From NCBI GenBank assembly GCA_964383905.1, contig CAYLJO010000042.1, positions 1-34,518 of the forward strand: a stretch of DNA of 34,518 nt, in the 5' to 3' direction. The translations under genes were made by a program, and so were the position numbers. Origin of the DNA: CAYLJO01 sp964383905 (GTDB lineage: Bacteria > Acidobacteriota > Blastocatellia > Pyrinomonadales > Pyrinomonadaceae). The notes beneath the pieces are model-generated. The model had not been told where the DNA came from and made no database searches. It was given only the letters and a program-made list of their open reading frames with translations. Positions 24,048 through 33,390 of this stretch are shown piece by piece (the first letter of the stretch is position 1; every line of letters starts with the position of its first letter).

Positions 24048-25322
24048 TCAGCTAAACACCTCTATGACTCTTTCAATGGCTCGCGCCAGGGTATCAACCT
24101 CCTGCCTGGTGTTGTAAAAAGCGAACGACGCGCGGGCCGTCGCCGGGACGTCGAAACGCTTCATCACCGGCTGCGCGCAATGGTGGCCGGCGCGGACGGC
24201 GATCCCCTCCTGGTCGAGGACCGTGCCGATGTCGTGCGGGTGCACCCCCTCGACGACGAATGAAAGCACGCTCGCCTTCTCGCGCGCGGTGCCGATGATC
24301 CGCACGCCCTCGATGGCCCCGACCTTTTCCGTCGCGTAGCGCAGAAGCTCCTGCTCGTAGGCGACGGCCCCTTCGCGCCCAATGCTGTTCAGATAATCTA
24401 TCGCTGCGCCGAGACCGATCTGCGAGGCGATGGCCGGCGTGCCGGCTTCGAATTTGTTCGGCAGGCCCGCGTAAGTTGTCTTCTCAAAGGTGACGGTGCG
24501 GATCATGTCGCCGCCGCCCTGAAACGGGTTCATCTTCTCCAGCAGCTCGGCCTTGCCGTAGACTATGCCGCTGCCCGTCGGCGCAAACATTTTGTGGCCG
24601 GAGAAGGCGAAGAAATCACAACCCAGCTCCTGCACGTCAACCGCGAGGTGTGGCGCGCTCTGCGCCCCGTCGATCAGCACCGGCACGCCATACTTGTGGG
24701 CGCGCGCAATGATCTCCTTAACCGGATTGATCGTACCGAGCGCGTTGGAGATGTGGGTAACCGCGACTATTTTTGTCCGCTCGTTTAACAGCGCGTCGTA
24801 CTCGTCGAGCACCAGCTCGCCCGCGTCATTAATCGGAATTACGCGCAGCCGCGCGCCCTTCTCCTCGCACAACATCTGCCACGGGACGATGTTCGCGTGA
24901 TGCTCCATGGCGGAGATCATCACCTCATCGCCTTCTTTGACGAACTTGCGCCCGTAGCCGTGCATGACCAGGTTGATGCCTTCCGTACACCCGCGCACGA
25001 AGATGCATTCCCTGGCGTCCTTCGCGTTGATGAAGCGGCGGACTTTTTCCCTCGCCCCTTCATAAGCGGTCGTCGCCCGCTGGCTCAGGTAGTGCACACC
25101 GCGGTGTATGTTCGAGTGCTCTTCCCTCAGGTACCTGCTCCCACGGTCGATGACGACCTGCGGCACCTGGGAAGACGCGGCATTATCGAGGTAGACGAGC
25201 GGCTTGCCGTTGACGGTCTGACGGAGCACGGGAAAATCTTCCCTGATGCGTTCGACATCCCAGTGCGGACCGGCAGGCGAAAGGGTCGGCCCCTCAACCA
25301 ACGATTTTTCTGTGGCGATCAT
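24048..25322 (-). CDS. sufS: SufS cysteine desulfurase
   Basis: This 424-residue class V PLP enzyme takes sulfur from cysteine for Fe-S cluster assembly. The PLP lysine is K244 (SGHKMFAPTGSG) and the active-site Cys is C382 in RAGHHCAQP, on a loop without the long insertion of NifS/IscS proteins, so it is a SufS (group II) type. Other landmarks are VYLDNAASSQ, MEHHANIVPW and VLIDGAQSAPH. It lies 8 bp after sufD and 2 bp before sufU. The first 20 residues are an extra tail before the usual IREDFPVL start. Confidence 0.95.
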   Translation of the reverse strand: MIATEKSLVEGPTLSPAGPHWDVERIREDFPVLRQTVNGKPLVYLDNAASSQVPQVVIDRGSRYLREEHSNIHRGVHYLSQRATTAYEGAREKVRRFINAKDARECIFVRGCTEGINLVMHGYGRKFVKEGDEVMISAMEHHANIVPWQMLCEEKGARLRVIPINDAGELVLDEYDALLNERTKIVAVTHISNALGTINPVKEIIARAHKYGVPVLIDGAQSAPHLAVDVQELGCDFFAFSGHKMFAPTGSGIVYGKAELLEKMNPFQGGGDMIRTVTFEKTTYAGLPNKFEAGTPAIASQIGLGAAIDYLNSIGREGAVAYEQELLRYATEKVGAIEGVRIIGTAREKASVLSFVVEGVHPHDIGTVLDQEGIAVRAGHHCAQPVMKRFDVPATARASFAFYNTRQEVDTLARAIERVIEVFS

Positions 25323-25330
25323 GACAACTC

Positions 25331-26680
25331 TTACGCCTCCAGGCGCGCGTGAAGCCGGTTGAGCACGGCCTCGTCTAACTGCGCCTTGATCGAGTCGATC
25401 CTTATTTTATCAATCACTTCCTCGGCGAACCCGTAGGTCAAAAGATTCCGGGCGGTGTCCGGGTGCAGCCCGCGGCTGGAGAGGTAGAACAGCTCCTCCT
25501 CCTCGAGCTGCCCGACGGTGGCGCCGTGCGCGCATTTCACGTCGTCGGCAAAAATCTCTAGCTGCGGTTTGGTATCGACGCGCGCTTCGTTGGATAAAAG
25601 CAGATTCTTATTCGTCTGCTGCGCGTCGGTCTGTTGCGCGCCCTCGCGCACAAAAACTTTCCCGTTGAAAACCGCGCGCGATTTGCCGTCGAGAATGCCC
25701 TTGTAGAGCTGGCGGCTCGTGCAGTGAGGCCGGCGGTGATCGATCAGCGAATGCGTATCGGCGTGCTGCCCGGTGCCGACAATGTAGAGCCCGTCAACCC
25801 AGCACTCCGCCCCCTCCTGATCGAGTTTGACGCAGATGTTGTGGCGCGAAAGCTGTGCGCCGAGTGTGACGGTCGTCGAATTGAAGCTGCTATGGCGGCC
25901 CAGGTCAGCTTTCGTCGTCGCGATATGAAAAGCTTCCGCGCCCTCACGCTGCACCTTGTAGTGCTCAATCCGGGCATTGTCGGCGAGAACAATTTCGACC
26001 ACAGCATTCGTCAGGTAAACACCATCCCGAAGGCCGGCATAGCTCTCAATCACCGTGGCCGCGCTATCTCGCTCCGCAACGACGAGCACGCGGGGGAAAG
26101 AGACTGTTGGCGACCCTTGCGGCTCGGAAAGGAAGAGCAGGTGGATGGGCGATTCGACGCGCACGCCCCGGGGGATGAAAAGAAACGCCCCGCCCGAGAG
26201 GAAAGCGGTGTTGAGCGCGGTGAAACCGTTCTCATTATAATCGGCGCTACGCGCAAGCTGCTCACGCAAAACTTCCCCGTACGCGTTATCGCCAAGCGCG
26301 TCTGCGATATCACGCGCGACGACGCCCTCGGGCAGCGCATCAATGGATGACAGATTCGGCTGAAAATTTCCGTTGACGAAAACCAACTGGCCCGCGCGCG
26401 CTTCCCGGTACGCATAGGTCGCTAAAAGTGCGGGGTTCTGATCGAGGGCGCTCCCCCGATGCTCAAAGGTCGGGTCAAACTTTCGCTTGGCAATCGGGGC
26501 GACATTCGTATACTTCCACTCTTCCTCGGCGGTCGTCGGGAAGCCCAATTGCTCGAAGCGAGCAATGGCGCTCTCGCGTAAACGATCGACCCAGGACGCG
26601 TCCTTACCGCGACGCTTCTCCTGAAGCGCGCGAAACGCCGACTGGTAGGTGTCCTGCTCTTTAAGGATTTGCGATACCAT
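25331..26680 (-). CDS. sufD: SufD, Fe-S cluster assembly scaffold subunit
   Basis: This 449-residue protein has an N-terminal helical part (RFEQLGFPTTAEEEWKYTNV) followed by the long right-handed beta-helix core of the SufB/SufD family. The conserved HGATVGQLEEEELFYLSSRG segment and the C-terminal GFAEEVIDKI helix are both present. It forms the SufB-SufC2-SufD complex with the products of the neighbouring genes. It lacks the SufB-specific Cys/Glu acceptor set, consistent with SufD. The gap to sufC is only a few bases. Confidence 0.94.
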   Translation of the reverse strand: MVSQILKEQDTYQSAFRALQEKRRGKDASWVDRLRESAIARFEQLGFPTTAEEEWKYTNVAPIAKRKFDPTFEHRGSALDQNPALLATYAYREARAGQLVFVNGNFQPNLSSIDALPEGVVARDIADALGDNAYGEVLREQLARSADYNENGFTALNTAFLSGGAFLFIPRGVRVESPIHLLFLSEPQGSPTVSFPRVLVVAERDSAATVIESYAGLRDGVYLTNAVVEIVLADNARIEHYKVQREGAEAFHIATTKADLGRHSSFNSTTVTLGAQLSRHNICVKLDQEGAECWVDGLYIVGTGQHADTHSLIDHRRPHCTSRQLYKGILDGKSRAVFNGKVFVREGAQQTDAQQTNKNLLLSNEARVDTKPQLEIFADDVKCAHGATVGQLEEEELFYLSSRGLHPDTARNLLTYGFAEEVIDKIRIDSIKAQLDEAVLNRLHARLEA

Positions 26681-26684
26681 CCGA

Positions 26685-27473
26685 TTAACTCAGTCGCGGC
26701 GCGCCGGCGGCGCCCTTTCCCGCCGCGCCGGGTTTGATCCAGTCGTAACCCTTTTCCTCGAGTTCCAAGGCCAGCTCTTTGCCGCCCTCCTTGACGATGC
26801 GCCCGCCGGAGAGCACGTGGACGAAATCCGGCACGATGTAATTCAGCAGGCGCTGGTAGTGCGTGACGAGGACAATCGCGTTCTCCGAATTCCGGAGCTT
26901 GTTAACGCCTTCGGCGACAACGCGCAAAGCGTCAATATCCAGGCCCGAATCGGTCTCGTCCAGCACCGCCAGTTTCGGTTCGAGGACGGCCATCTGCAGA
27001 ATCTCGTTGCGCTTCTTCTCACCGCCGGAGAAGCCTTCGTTGACGGAACGCGACATGAAGCTTGCTTCCATGGCGACGATCTTGGCGCGCTCTTTCAGCA
27101 GATCCTTGAACTCTAGCGGATCAAGCTCCTCTTCACCCAGGTGCTTGCGCTTCTCGTTATAAGCGAGGCGCAAAAACTGCGCGTTGGATACACCCGGCAC
27201 TTCGACCGGGTACTGGAAGGCGAGAAAGATACCCTCGCGGGCGCGCTCATCCGGCGCCAGCTCCAGCAGATTCTTTCCCTCGAATAGTACTTCGCCCCTG
27301 GTCACTTCGTACGAGGGGTGGCCGGCGAGAACCTTGGCGAGCGTTGATTTTCCCGAGCCGTTTGGCCCCATGATGGCATGAACTTCCCCCCTCTGCACCG
27401 TCAGGTTAATCCCCCTCAGGATCTCGTTGCCGTCCACGCTCGCATGCAAATCGCGAATCTCTAACACCGTCAA
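26685..27473 (-). CDS. sufC: SufC, ATPase of the SUF complex
   Basis: This 262-residue ABC-type ATPase has Walker A GPNGSGKST (residues 36-44), the Q-loop in FLAFQYPVEVPGV, signature SGGEKKRNEI (about 149-158), Walker B LAVLDETDSGLD and the switch His in VTHYQRLL. It has no membrane partner; SufC drives conformational change in SufB-SufD. The N-terminal codon is TTG 27473 with GAGGAG only 4 nt away; GTG three codons in (27467) has 10-nt spacing, so either may be used. Confidence 0.95.
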   Translation of the reverse strand: MTVLEIRDLHASVDGNEILRGINLTVQRGEVHAIMGPNGSGKSTLAKVLAGHPSYEVTRGEVLFEGKNLLELAPDERAREGIFLAFQYPVEVPGVSNAQFLRLAYNEKRKHLGEEELDPLEFKDLLKERAKIVAMEASFMSRSVNEGFSGGEKKRNEILQMAVLEPKLAVLDETDSGLDIDALRVVAEGVNKLRNSENAIVLVTHYQRLLNYIVPDFVHVLSGGRIVKEGGKELALELEEKGYDWIKPGAAGKGAAGAPRLS

Positions 27474-27569
27474 ATGACTCCTCTAAATGACGAACCGGGG
27501 ACCAAAGCGATTAGGGAGACACGGCGAATTTTTCCGCGTCTCCGCACGCCCGTTTCCCCGCGTTTATTC

Positions 27570-29006
27570 TTACCCGACACTACCTTCGAGCTTCAATCCG
27601 AGCAGGCGTTGGGCTTCGACCGCGAATTCCATCGGCAGCTGCAGGAACACGTCCTTACAAAAGCCGTTGATGATGAGCGACACGGCGTCCTCCTGCGAGA
27701 TACCGCGCTGCTGCAGGTAGAACAACTGCTCTTCGCTGATCTTGGAGGTCGAGGCCTCGTGCTCGACCTTTGAAGTGTTGTTCATCACTTCAATATAGGG
27801 AAACGTATTCGCGCCGCAGTGTGAGCCGATGAGCATCGAATCACATTGGGTATAGTTGCGCGCGCCCGCGGCCTTCGGCATCACTTTGACCAGCCCGCGG
27901 TAGCTGTTGTTCGCGTGGCCGGCGGAGATTCCTTTTGAGATGATCGTCGAGCGGGTATTCCTGCCCAGGTGGATCATCTTCGTGCCGGTGTCAGCCTGCT
28001 GCGCGTGATTGGTCAGCGCCACGGAGTAGAACTCGCCGATGGAATTGTCGCCCTGCAGGATGCAGGAGGGATACTTCCAAGTGATGGCCGAACCCGTTTC
28101 AACCTGCGTCCACGAGATCTTGGAGTTGCGGCCGGCGCACTTGCCACGCTTGGTGACAAAATTATAAATACCGCCCTTGCCTTCCTCATCGCCAGCGTAC
28201 CAGTTCTGCACGGTCGAGTATTTGATCTCCGCGTTGTCGAGCGCGACCAGCTCAACCACGGCCGCGTGCAGCTGGTTTTTATCGAACTTCGGGGCTGTAC
28301 AGCCTTCTAAATATGAGACATACGAGCCTTCTTCGGCGACGATCAGCGTCCGCTCGAACTGGCCGGACTCCTGGTTGTTGATGCGAAAGTAGGTGGACAA
28401 TTCCATCGGGCAGCGTACGCCCTTCGGGATGAAGCAGAACGAGCCGTCGGTGAAGACCGCGCTGTTGAGCGCCGCGAAATAGTTATCGTTCGTCGGCACA
28501 ACCGTGCCGAGATACCTTTTGACCAGCTCCGGGTACTCCTGCACCGCCTCCGAAAAAGAGCAGAAGATCACGCCGACCTTCTTCAGCTTCTCTTTATAGG
28601 TCGTCGCCACCGACACGGAATCGAAGACGGCATCGACCGCGACCCCGGCAAGCTGTTTCTGCTCTGACAAAGGGATGCCGAGCTTTTCAAAGGTCCTCAG
28701 CAGCTCGGGGTCAACCTCGTCGAGGCTGGCCTTTGTCGCCTTCTGCTTCGGCGCGCTGTAGTAAATAATGTCCTGGTAATTAACCTCGGGGAACCTGATG
28801 TTCGGCCAGTGGCGCGGCTCCTGCATCGTCAGCCAGTGGCGATAAGCCTTGAGCCGGAACTCAAGCATGAACTCCGGTTCGTTCTTCTTCGCAGAGATCA
28901 GCCGGATAGTATCCTCGGTCAGTCCCCGCGGGATCACGTCGGATTCGATGTCGGTGACGAAACCGTACTTGTATTCCTTGTTGGCCAGTACCTCAATGGT
29001 GCTCAT
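27570..29006 (-). CDS. sufB: SufB, Fe-S cluster assembly scaffold subunit
   Basis: This 478-residue protein is the main scaffold subunit of SufBCD. It shows the conserved N-terminal region (EYKYGFVTDIESDVIPRGLT), the beta-helix core with SYVSYLEGCTAPKF (the conserved Cys in GCTAP), NFVTKRGKCAGRNSKISWTQ and the late MIGSHCGANTFPY segment with its functional Cys. Length is typical. It starts 66 bp after the Rrf2 regulator gene on the same strand and is followed by sufC after about 96 bp, a gap that holds no clear terminator. Confidence 0.96.
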   Translation of the reverse strand: MSTIEVLANKEYKYGFVTDIESDVIPRGLTEDTIRLISAKKNEPEFMLEFRLKAYRHWLTMQEPRHWPNIRFPEVNYQDIIYYSAPKQKATKASLDEVDPELLRTFEKLGIPLSEQKQLAGVAVDAVFDSVSVATTYKEKLKKVGVIFCSFSEAVQEYPELVKRYLGTVVPTNDNYFAALNSAVFTDGSFCFIPKGVRCPMELSTYFRINNQESGQFERTLIVAEEGSYVSYLEGCTAPKFDKNQLHAAVVELVALDNAEIKYSTVQNWYAGDEEGKGGIYNFVTKRGKCAGRNSKISWTQVETGSAITWKYPSCILQGDNSIGEFYSVALTNHAQQADTGTKMIHLGRNTRSTIISKGISAGHANNSYRGLVKVMPKAAGARNYTQCDSMLIGSHCGANTFPYIEVMNNTSKVEHEASTSKISEEQLFYLQQRGISQEDAVSLIINGFCKDVFLQLPMEFAVEAQRLLGLKLEGSVG

Positions 29007-29072
29007 CTTATTTTTCGCTCGTTCTGAAGAAGCTCTTTCTCAGAAAATAAATACCCTTATCTAACGCTCGGC

Positions 29073-29558
29073 TCAAGCGCGCCTCTGCGCGGGCTCAGGG
29101 TGTTGATGCAAGCCCTGTATCTGGTGGAGCATCGCATCAACCTTTGCTTCGGTGCCCACCAATTGCGCGAGCGTAATCCCGGAAAGGGCCTGCTGCACGA
29201 TCTCATGCAGGCTGACGATAACTGCCCGAATCCCGCAATCGCCCGTATGCACGCAAGTGTCCATGACGCCGGTGTAGCTCTTGCAGTGGCCGCCCACCTG
29301 ATCATCGTCAAGCACTTTGATGATTTCGCTCAAACGAATCTCCGAGGCCGGACGCGCCAGGCAATAGCCGCCCCGCGTGCCGCGGTGTGATTGCACAAGG
29401 CCGGCTTTGTTGAGAATCCAAAGCAATTTGCCGGCGTTGGCGACGGAGACCCCCTCCCGCTCGGCAATCTGCGCAAGCGTCAACGACTCGCCTTCCGTCA
29501 GGCGGGCCAACTGCAGCAAACACCGCAGGCCGTATTCCTCTTGTGCCGATACCTTCAT
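29073..29558 (-). CDS. Rrf2-family Fe-S-responsive regulator of the suf operon
   Basis: This 161-residue winged-helix protein of the Rrf2/IscR/SufR family begins MKVSAQEEYGLRCLLQLARL and has the wing HRGTRGGYCLARP. Three cysteines form a C92-x9-C102-x5-C108 pattern (GHCK, DTCVHTGDCGIR) at the site where IscR holds its [2Fe-2S] cluster (C92-x5-C98-x5-C104 in E. coli). It heads the suf operon, so it is very likely its autoregulated sensor. The role as repressor or activator cannot be read directly. Confidence 0.92.
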   Translation of the reverse strand: MKVSAQEEYGLRCLLQLARLTEGESLTLAQIAEREGVSVANAGKLLWILNKAGLVQSHRGTRGGYCLARPASEIRLSEIIKVLDDDQVGGHCKSYTGVMDTCVHTGDCGIRAVIVSLHEIVQQALSGITLAQLVGTEAKVDAMLHQIQGLHQHPEPAQRRA

Positions 29559-29598
29559 CCGAGCCGCTTTTTCCGGTTGTCAATCAGGGTTCGAAGCT

Positions 29599-29626
29599 AT
29601 TATAGCATTCCTTACTTTTTTGTCAA
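29599..29626 (-). promoter_or_regulatory. Consensus sigma70-type promoter of the rrf2-suf operon
   Basis: On the minus strand a perfect -35 TTGACA (29621-29626) and a perfect -10 TATAAT (29599-29604) are separated by 16 bp. The leader to the ATG at 29558 is about 35 nt. So strong a promoter implies that a repressor, presumably the Rrf2 protein, normally holds it back. Confidence 0.8.
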
Positions 29627-29852
29627 GATTAAATAAGTGCTTGATATGGAATGGCATAAGAGCAATAATTAATCTCCTGAGGGAAGGCGGGAGATGGCTT
29701 TAGCCGAGGGAGTCAGGCGGGAGAGATTTTATGGGGTTTACCTTTTCGGGCATCACCTGTAGCCGACGATGGCTCTAGGGGAATGCCGAAAAACGAGTTT
29801 TGGGTATACTAATCCCACGATAAACAGAGTGAAGGAGAAGGAAACAACCGGA

Positions 29853-30416
29853 ATGAATACGATTGCCAAAGAGACACAGGTAACCAATGACTTTGAAAAG
29901 AAGAGCGCTGCTGACAAAATAGGAGGCTCCACGTGTCGTTGCGCTGAAGCACTGGCTGATCGCATCGAGGAAGGCGCTGCCGCCTTGGCCGCCTTTGCTG
30001 AAGGGCTCTCGGAAGCGGAGTGGCGCGCACCGGTGTCGGGCAGTGACGGCCGTTCGATCGGCGTTATCGTGCACCACGTTGCCAGCGTCTACCCGATTGA
30101 GATTGATCTCGCGCGAACAATCGCCAGCGGCGAGGCCGTGACGGACGTCACGTGGGAGGTTGTCGCCGAGTTGAATGCCAAGCATGCCCACGAGCAGGCA
30201 GGGGTAACGAAGGCCGCGGCGCTCGAACTCCTGCGCCGGAACAGTCGGGAGGCAGCCGCCGCGGTACGTGCGTTCACGGATGACGAGTTGGACCGGGCGG
30301 CGCCCTTCTCGCTGAGCTTCGCCGCACCTGTCACCGCGCAGTTCGTCATTGAGGACCATGCGCTACGGCACAGCTGGCACCACCTGGCGCGCATCCGCAC
30401 GGCCCTGGGCCGGTGA
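29853..30416 (+). CDS. DinB-like four-helix-bundle protein
   Basis: I chose ATG 29853 (187 aa), with GGAGAAGG about 11 nt upstream; the upstream open frame to 29769 is not typical. The protein is helical with three His regions expected for a DinB/YfiT metal site: VIVHHVASVYPIEIDLA, then HAHEQAG, and HALRHSWHHLARIR. DinB-fold proteins include thiol-S-transferases and proteins of unknown function; no reaction can be assigned. A TATACT at 29805-29810 is a possible -10. It is transcribed away from the suf regulator and toward the TonB-like gene. Confidence 0.75.
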   Translation: MNTIAKETQVTNDFEKKSAADKIGGSTCRCAEALADRIEEGAAALAAFAEGLSEAEWRAPVSGSDGRSIGVIVHHVASVYPIEIDLARTIASGEAVTDVTWEVVAELNAKHAHEQAGVTKAAALELLRRNSREAAAAVRAFTDDELDRAAPFSLSFAAPVTAQFVIEDHALRHSWHHLARIRTALGR

Positions 30417-30471
30417 CCTTCGCAACACGCACGCACCCTCTAAAAGATTGTGGGCGACCGGCCTCTGCTCG

Positions 30472-31683
30472 CTACAACGTGAAATTAAAATTGATGAAAC
30501 CCAAGACGCGGGCCGGTTGGCCGTCAATGATCACGGGGTGGAATCTCCAGCGCCGCGCCGCCTCCACTGCCGCCTGCCGCAGCAATTGCGGGCCGTCTGT
30601 GCTCTGTACGGCGGCCACCGAGCCGTTTTCATCGACCACAACATGAACTGTCACGACCCCCGATACGTGGGCGGTTTTTGCAGTCGGCGGGTATGTCGGC
30701 GCAACCTTTAGTGTGGCTCTGTCGATGAGAGAGCCAACCTCCCTAATCGTGTCAGAACGCGCGGCGGCCCCATTCTGCGGTCTTTTATTCGAATCGGTTT
30801 GTCCCGGCGATGCGTTGTCAGCGGCGGGAGTAGGGCCGGTTGCTTTGACAGGAGTGAGAGGGCCCTTGGCCTTGACGCCGGAACGCTTGGTCGTTGGGGA
30901 AACAAAAGAGGATTGAGAGGATTTCGCGGCAATTCCGGTACCGGCGTTGTTTGCCGTTGCGGCAGAGCTGTTGGGAGCCGAGGCGGACGCGCGTACAGTA
31001 GTAACGCGTGTTTGTGAGGCGGCCATCCTCTGCCGCGCATTAGCAAACTCCTCCTGCCACCTCAGTTTTTCCTGTTCGTTTCGAGCGAGCGAACCTTGCA
31101 GGCTGGCCACCTCTTCGAGCAACGCCGCGGCATCGGTTCCCGTACTACCTTTAACGCTAATCTCGGCGGCCTGTTGGGCGACGTATTCAAGCAGCGACCG
31201 AAGGCGGTCAAGGTCACTGACCGCTTCGAGCGGCAAATCCTTACCGGCGACATTAATGCCGAAAACGCGATAACGCTCAAGGTGCGTGCGCGCCCCATTG
31301 ATGACCTGACCGGCGAGCGCAAAGTATGTCTGAGAAGAGCTATCGTTGCCTGCCACGCGACCCCGAAAAGTCTCCTCCAATAAGGACTGCGCGTGCGTAT
31401 AATCGGCTTCCTCGAGATAAATGTTCACCAGCATAATACTGGCGACCTCACGCAAGGCTTCATCCCTGGTGGTGGTACGGATGGAGTCGAGCTCAAAAGC
31501 TGCCGCCGTCAGGCTATGGGCGGCCGCCAGCGCGCGGGCGCGCGCCATCCGAAGCTGGACGGCGTCTGCCTCGGGACCCGACTGCGCGTTAACGATTGAT
31601 GTCGAACTGATGGCGACGAAGCTTAAAACCAGAATGATTCTGCCATTTAACCATGTGGCACGTGATCGCAAATGATCCTTCAC
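30472..31683 (-). CDS. Periplasmic protein with TonB C-terminal domain
   Basis: This 403-residue protein has an N-terminal hydrophobic segment (IILVLSFVAISSTSIVNAQ) that looks like a cleavable signal peptide. An Ala-rich helical region with possible TPR-like or coiled-coil character follows at about 40-230 (residues such as LLEEVASLQGSLARNEQEKL). A long Ser/Pro/Lys-rich linker leads to a C-terminal TonB-type domain of about 85 residues (KVAPTYPPTAKTAHVSGVVT, then VDENGSV, ARRWRFHP). TonB domains normally contact outer-membrane receptors. The usual uncleaved N-terminal anchor and Pro-rich rod are replaced here, so energy transduction is doubtful. No exbBD genes are near. Confidence 0.8.
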   Translation of the reverse strand: MKDHLRSRATWLNGRIILVLSFVAISSTSIVNAQSGPEADAVQLRMARARALAAAHSLTAAAFELDSIRTTTRDEALREVASIMLVNIYLEEADYTHAQSLLEETFRGRVAGNDSSSQTYFALAGQVINGARTHLERYRVFGINVAGKDLPLEAVSDLDRLRSLLEYVAQQAAEISVKGSTGTDAAALLEEVASLQGSLARNEQEKLRWQEEFANARQRMAASQTRVTTVRASASAPNSSAATANNAGTGIAAKSSQSSFVSPTTKRSGVKAKGPLTPVKATGPTPAADNASPGQTDSNKRPQNGAAARSDTIREVGSLIDRATLKVAPTYPPTAKTAHVSGVVTVHVVVDENGSVAAVQSTDGPQLLRQAAVEAARRWRFHPVIIDGQPARVLGFINFNFTL

Positions 31684-31954
31684 TAATTAAGCTCCATTAA
31701 AAAAGTAGTGAGGATGAAGACCCGCTCAAGGGCGCGTCTAGACTTGATGACTCGTCCCCCATTATGGCCTTGATCAGTGCACGAAGACAAGCTTTAATCA
31801 CTTCTGGCACCGGTTACCCGTACGATATTGTTGAAGACAAAGGACTTAGCGGCACAACGAGTTCCACCCCCTCACCGTTCAGCCGGGGAATCCGCCTTTA
31901 ATTTCAACAATTAGCAGGCTGCCGCGGGTAGTTAGTCGCCGGCTTTTTCCAATT
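31684..31954. other. Intergenic region without a gene
   Basis: These 271 bp lie between the TonB-like gene start and the amidohydrolase end, both on the minus strand. I see no hairpin with T-tract, no RNA motif and no open frame of sensible composition. Composition is more AT-rich than the genes; it presumably holds the TonB-like gene promoter. Confidence 0.4.
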
Positions 31955-33373
31955 TCATGTGCCGGATAGGGCGAGGCTTTTAATAATTCGCTCGCGAAAG
32001 GAGCGTGCGCGCGCCTTTATATCCTTTTCGTCAAGTGTTTGCAAGCTTCGGTCGCGCATGACAATGCGGCCTTCGATAATTACTGTCCGCACGTCGGCCG
32101 CTTTCGCCGCATAAACGAGGTCTGAATAGATATTGTAAAGGGGGGTCTGATTAAGGACATCCGTGTCAAGGACGACGAGGTCGGCGCGCTTGCCCACTTC
32201 AAGCGAGCCGATCTCGCGCTCCATGTGAAGGGCCCGTGCTCCACCGATCGTCGCCATTTCAAAAGCTTGGCGGGCTGAAACAACGCGCGGATCGCTGCTG
32301 AAGACCTTGTGAAGCTTGGCCGCCGTATCCATCTCTTCCCACATATTGAGATCGTTATTTGAGGCCGCGCCGTCCGTCCCCAGGCCCACGGGCAGGCCGT
32401 CGGCGAGCATCTTCGGCACCGGCGCGACTCCCGAAGCGAGCTTCATATTTGATTGAGGATTATGCACTATGCCAACGTCGAAGCGTTTGAGCAGCGCGAA
32501 CTCTTCGGCGCCGGGCCAGACCACATGCGCGGCGATGACGCGGTCGCTTAAGAACCCGATGTTGGCGAGGTAAGCGATGGGCGCTCGGCCCTTGCTCTTT
32601 GAAATGTCTTCGACCTCTTGACGTGTTTCGGAGAGGTGGGTCACGACGGGCGCGCCGGTGCGGTCGGCAAAGGCGCGGACGGCCCTCAGATGTTCTTCGG
32701 AGACCGTGTAGGGGGCGTGCGGCGCGATGGCAGGCACAATCAGCGGATGTCCCTGCCACTTCTTCACGAACTTTTCGGTGTAGGCCATGACCTCCGCGTT
32801 CGTCTTATTGTCCGCCACGGGAAAATCGATCACCGTCTCGCCGAGGACGCCGCGCACCCCGGCCCTGGCCGTTTCATCCGCCACGGCGTCCTCGAAATAG
32901 TACATATCGCAATAGGTGGTCGTGCCGCCACGGATCATTTCGGCGAGTCCGAGACGCGTGCCCGCCCGCACAAAATCTTCCGTGACGTTCCTGGCTTCGG
33001 CAGGGAAAATATATTTGGTGAGCCATTCCTGAAGGTCCAAATCATCGGCGAGGCCGCGAAACAGCGTCATGGGCACGTGTGTGTGGCCATTGATGAGGCC
33101 CGGAATCACAACTTTCCCGCCGGCGTCTATCGTCTCGCGCGCCGTCGTGTATTTCGCCTCGACATCGGCGCGCGCCCCGACCGCGATAATGCGACCGCCT
33201 TTGATGGCAACCGCGCCGTCTTCAATCACACGCCGCTCGCTGTCCATCGTCACAACCCTTCCGCCGCGCACGAGCAGATCAGCGCCGGCCTGTATCCTTG
33301 CGGGTGACGAGAGCGGGATGGGGAAAGATGGGAGGAGGAGGAGCGCGACAATTGTTCGCAGGTATCGTGTCAT
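31955..33373 (-). CDS. Exported amidohydrolase, MTA/SAH deaminase-like
   Basis: This 472-residue metal-dependent amidohydrolase belongs to the TrzA/AtzA/MtaD branch. Metal ligands are seen in INGHTHVPMTLFRG (HxH), APHAPYT, HLSETRQEVED, AHVVWPG and LGTDGAASNNDLNMWEEMD. The last motif with its Asn-Asn is typical of 5-methylthioadenosine/S-adenosylhomocysteine and related deaminases. A signal peptide (MTRYLRTIVALLLLPSFPIP) precedes the usual start of the fold, which is not standard for this branch and places it in the periplasm. It follows cdd by 17 bp and so belongs to the udk-cdd group. An extracytoplasmic nucleoside- or base-related amide/amidine substrate is possible but unproven. Confidence 0.86.
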   Translation of the reverse strand: MTRYLRTIVALLLLPSFPIPLSSPARIQAGADLLVRGGRVVTMDSERRVIEDGAVAIKGGRIIAVGARADVEAKYTTARETIDAGGKVVIPGLINGHTHVPMTLFRGLADDLDLQEWLTKYIFPAEARNVTEDFVRAGTRLGLAEMIRGGTTTYCDMYYFEDAVADETARAGVRGVLGETVIDFPVADNKTNAEVMAYTEKFVKKWQGHPLIVPAIAPHAPYTVSEEHLRAVRAFADRTGAPVVTHLSETRQEVEDISKSKGRAPIAYLANIGFLSDRVIAAHVVWPGAEEFALLKRFDVGIVHNPQSNMKLASGVAPVPKMLADGLPVGLGTDGAASNNDLNMWEEMDTAAKLHKVFSSDPRVVSARQAFEMATIGGARALHMEREIGSLEVGKRADLVVLDTDVLNQTPLYNIYSDLVYAAKAADVRTVIIEGRIVMRDRSLQTLDEKDIKARARSFRERIIKSLALSGT

Positions 33374-33390
33374 TCTTGAGTAACCGGCCT

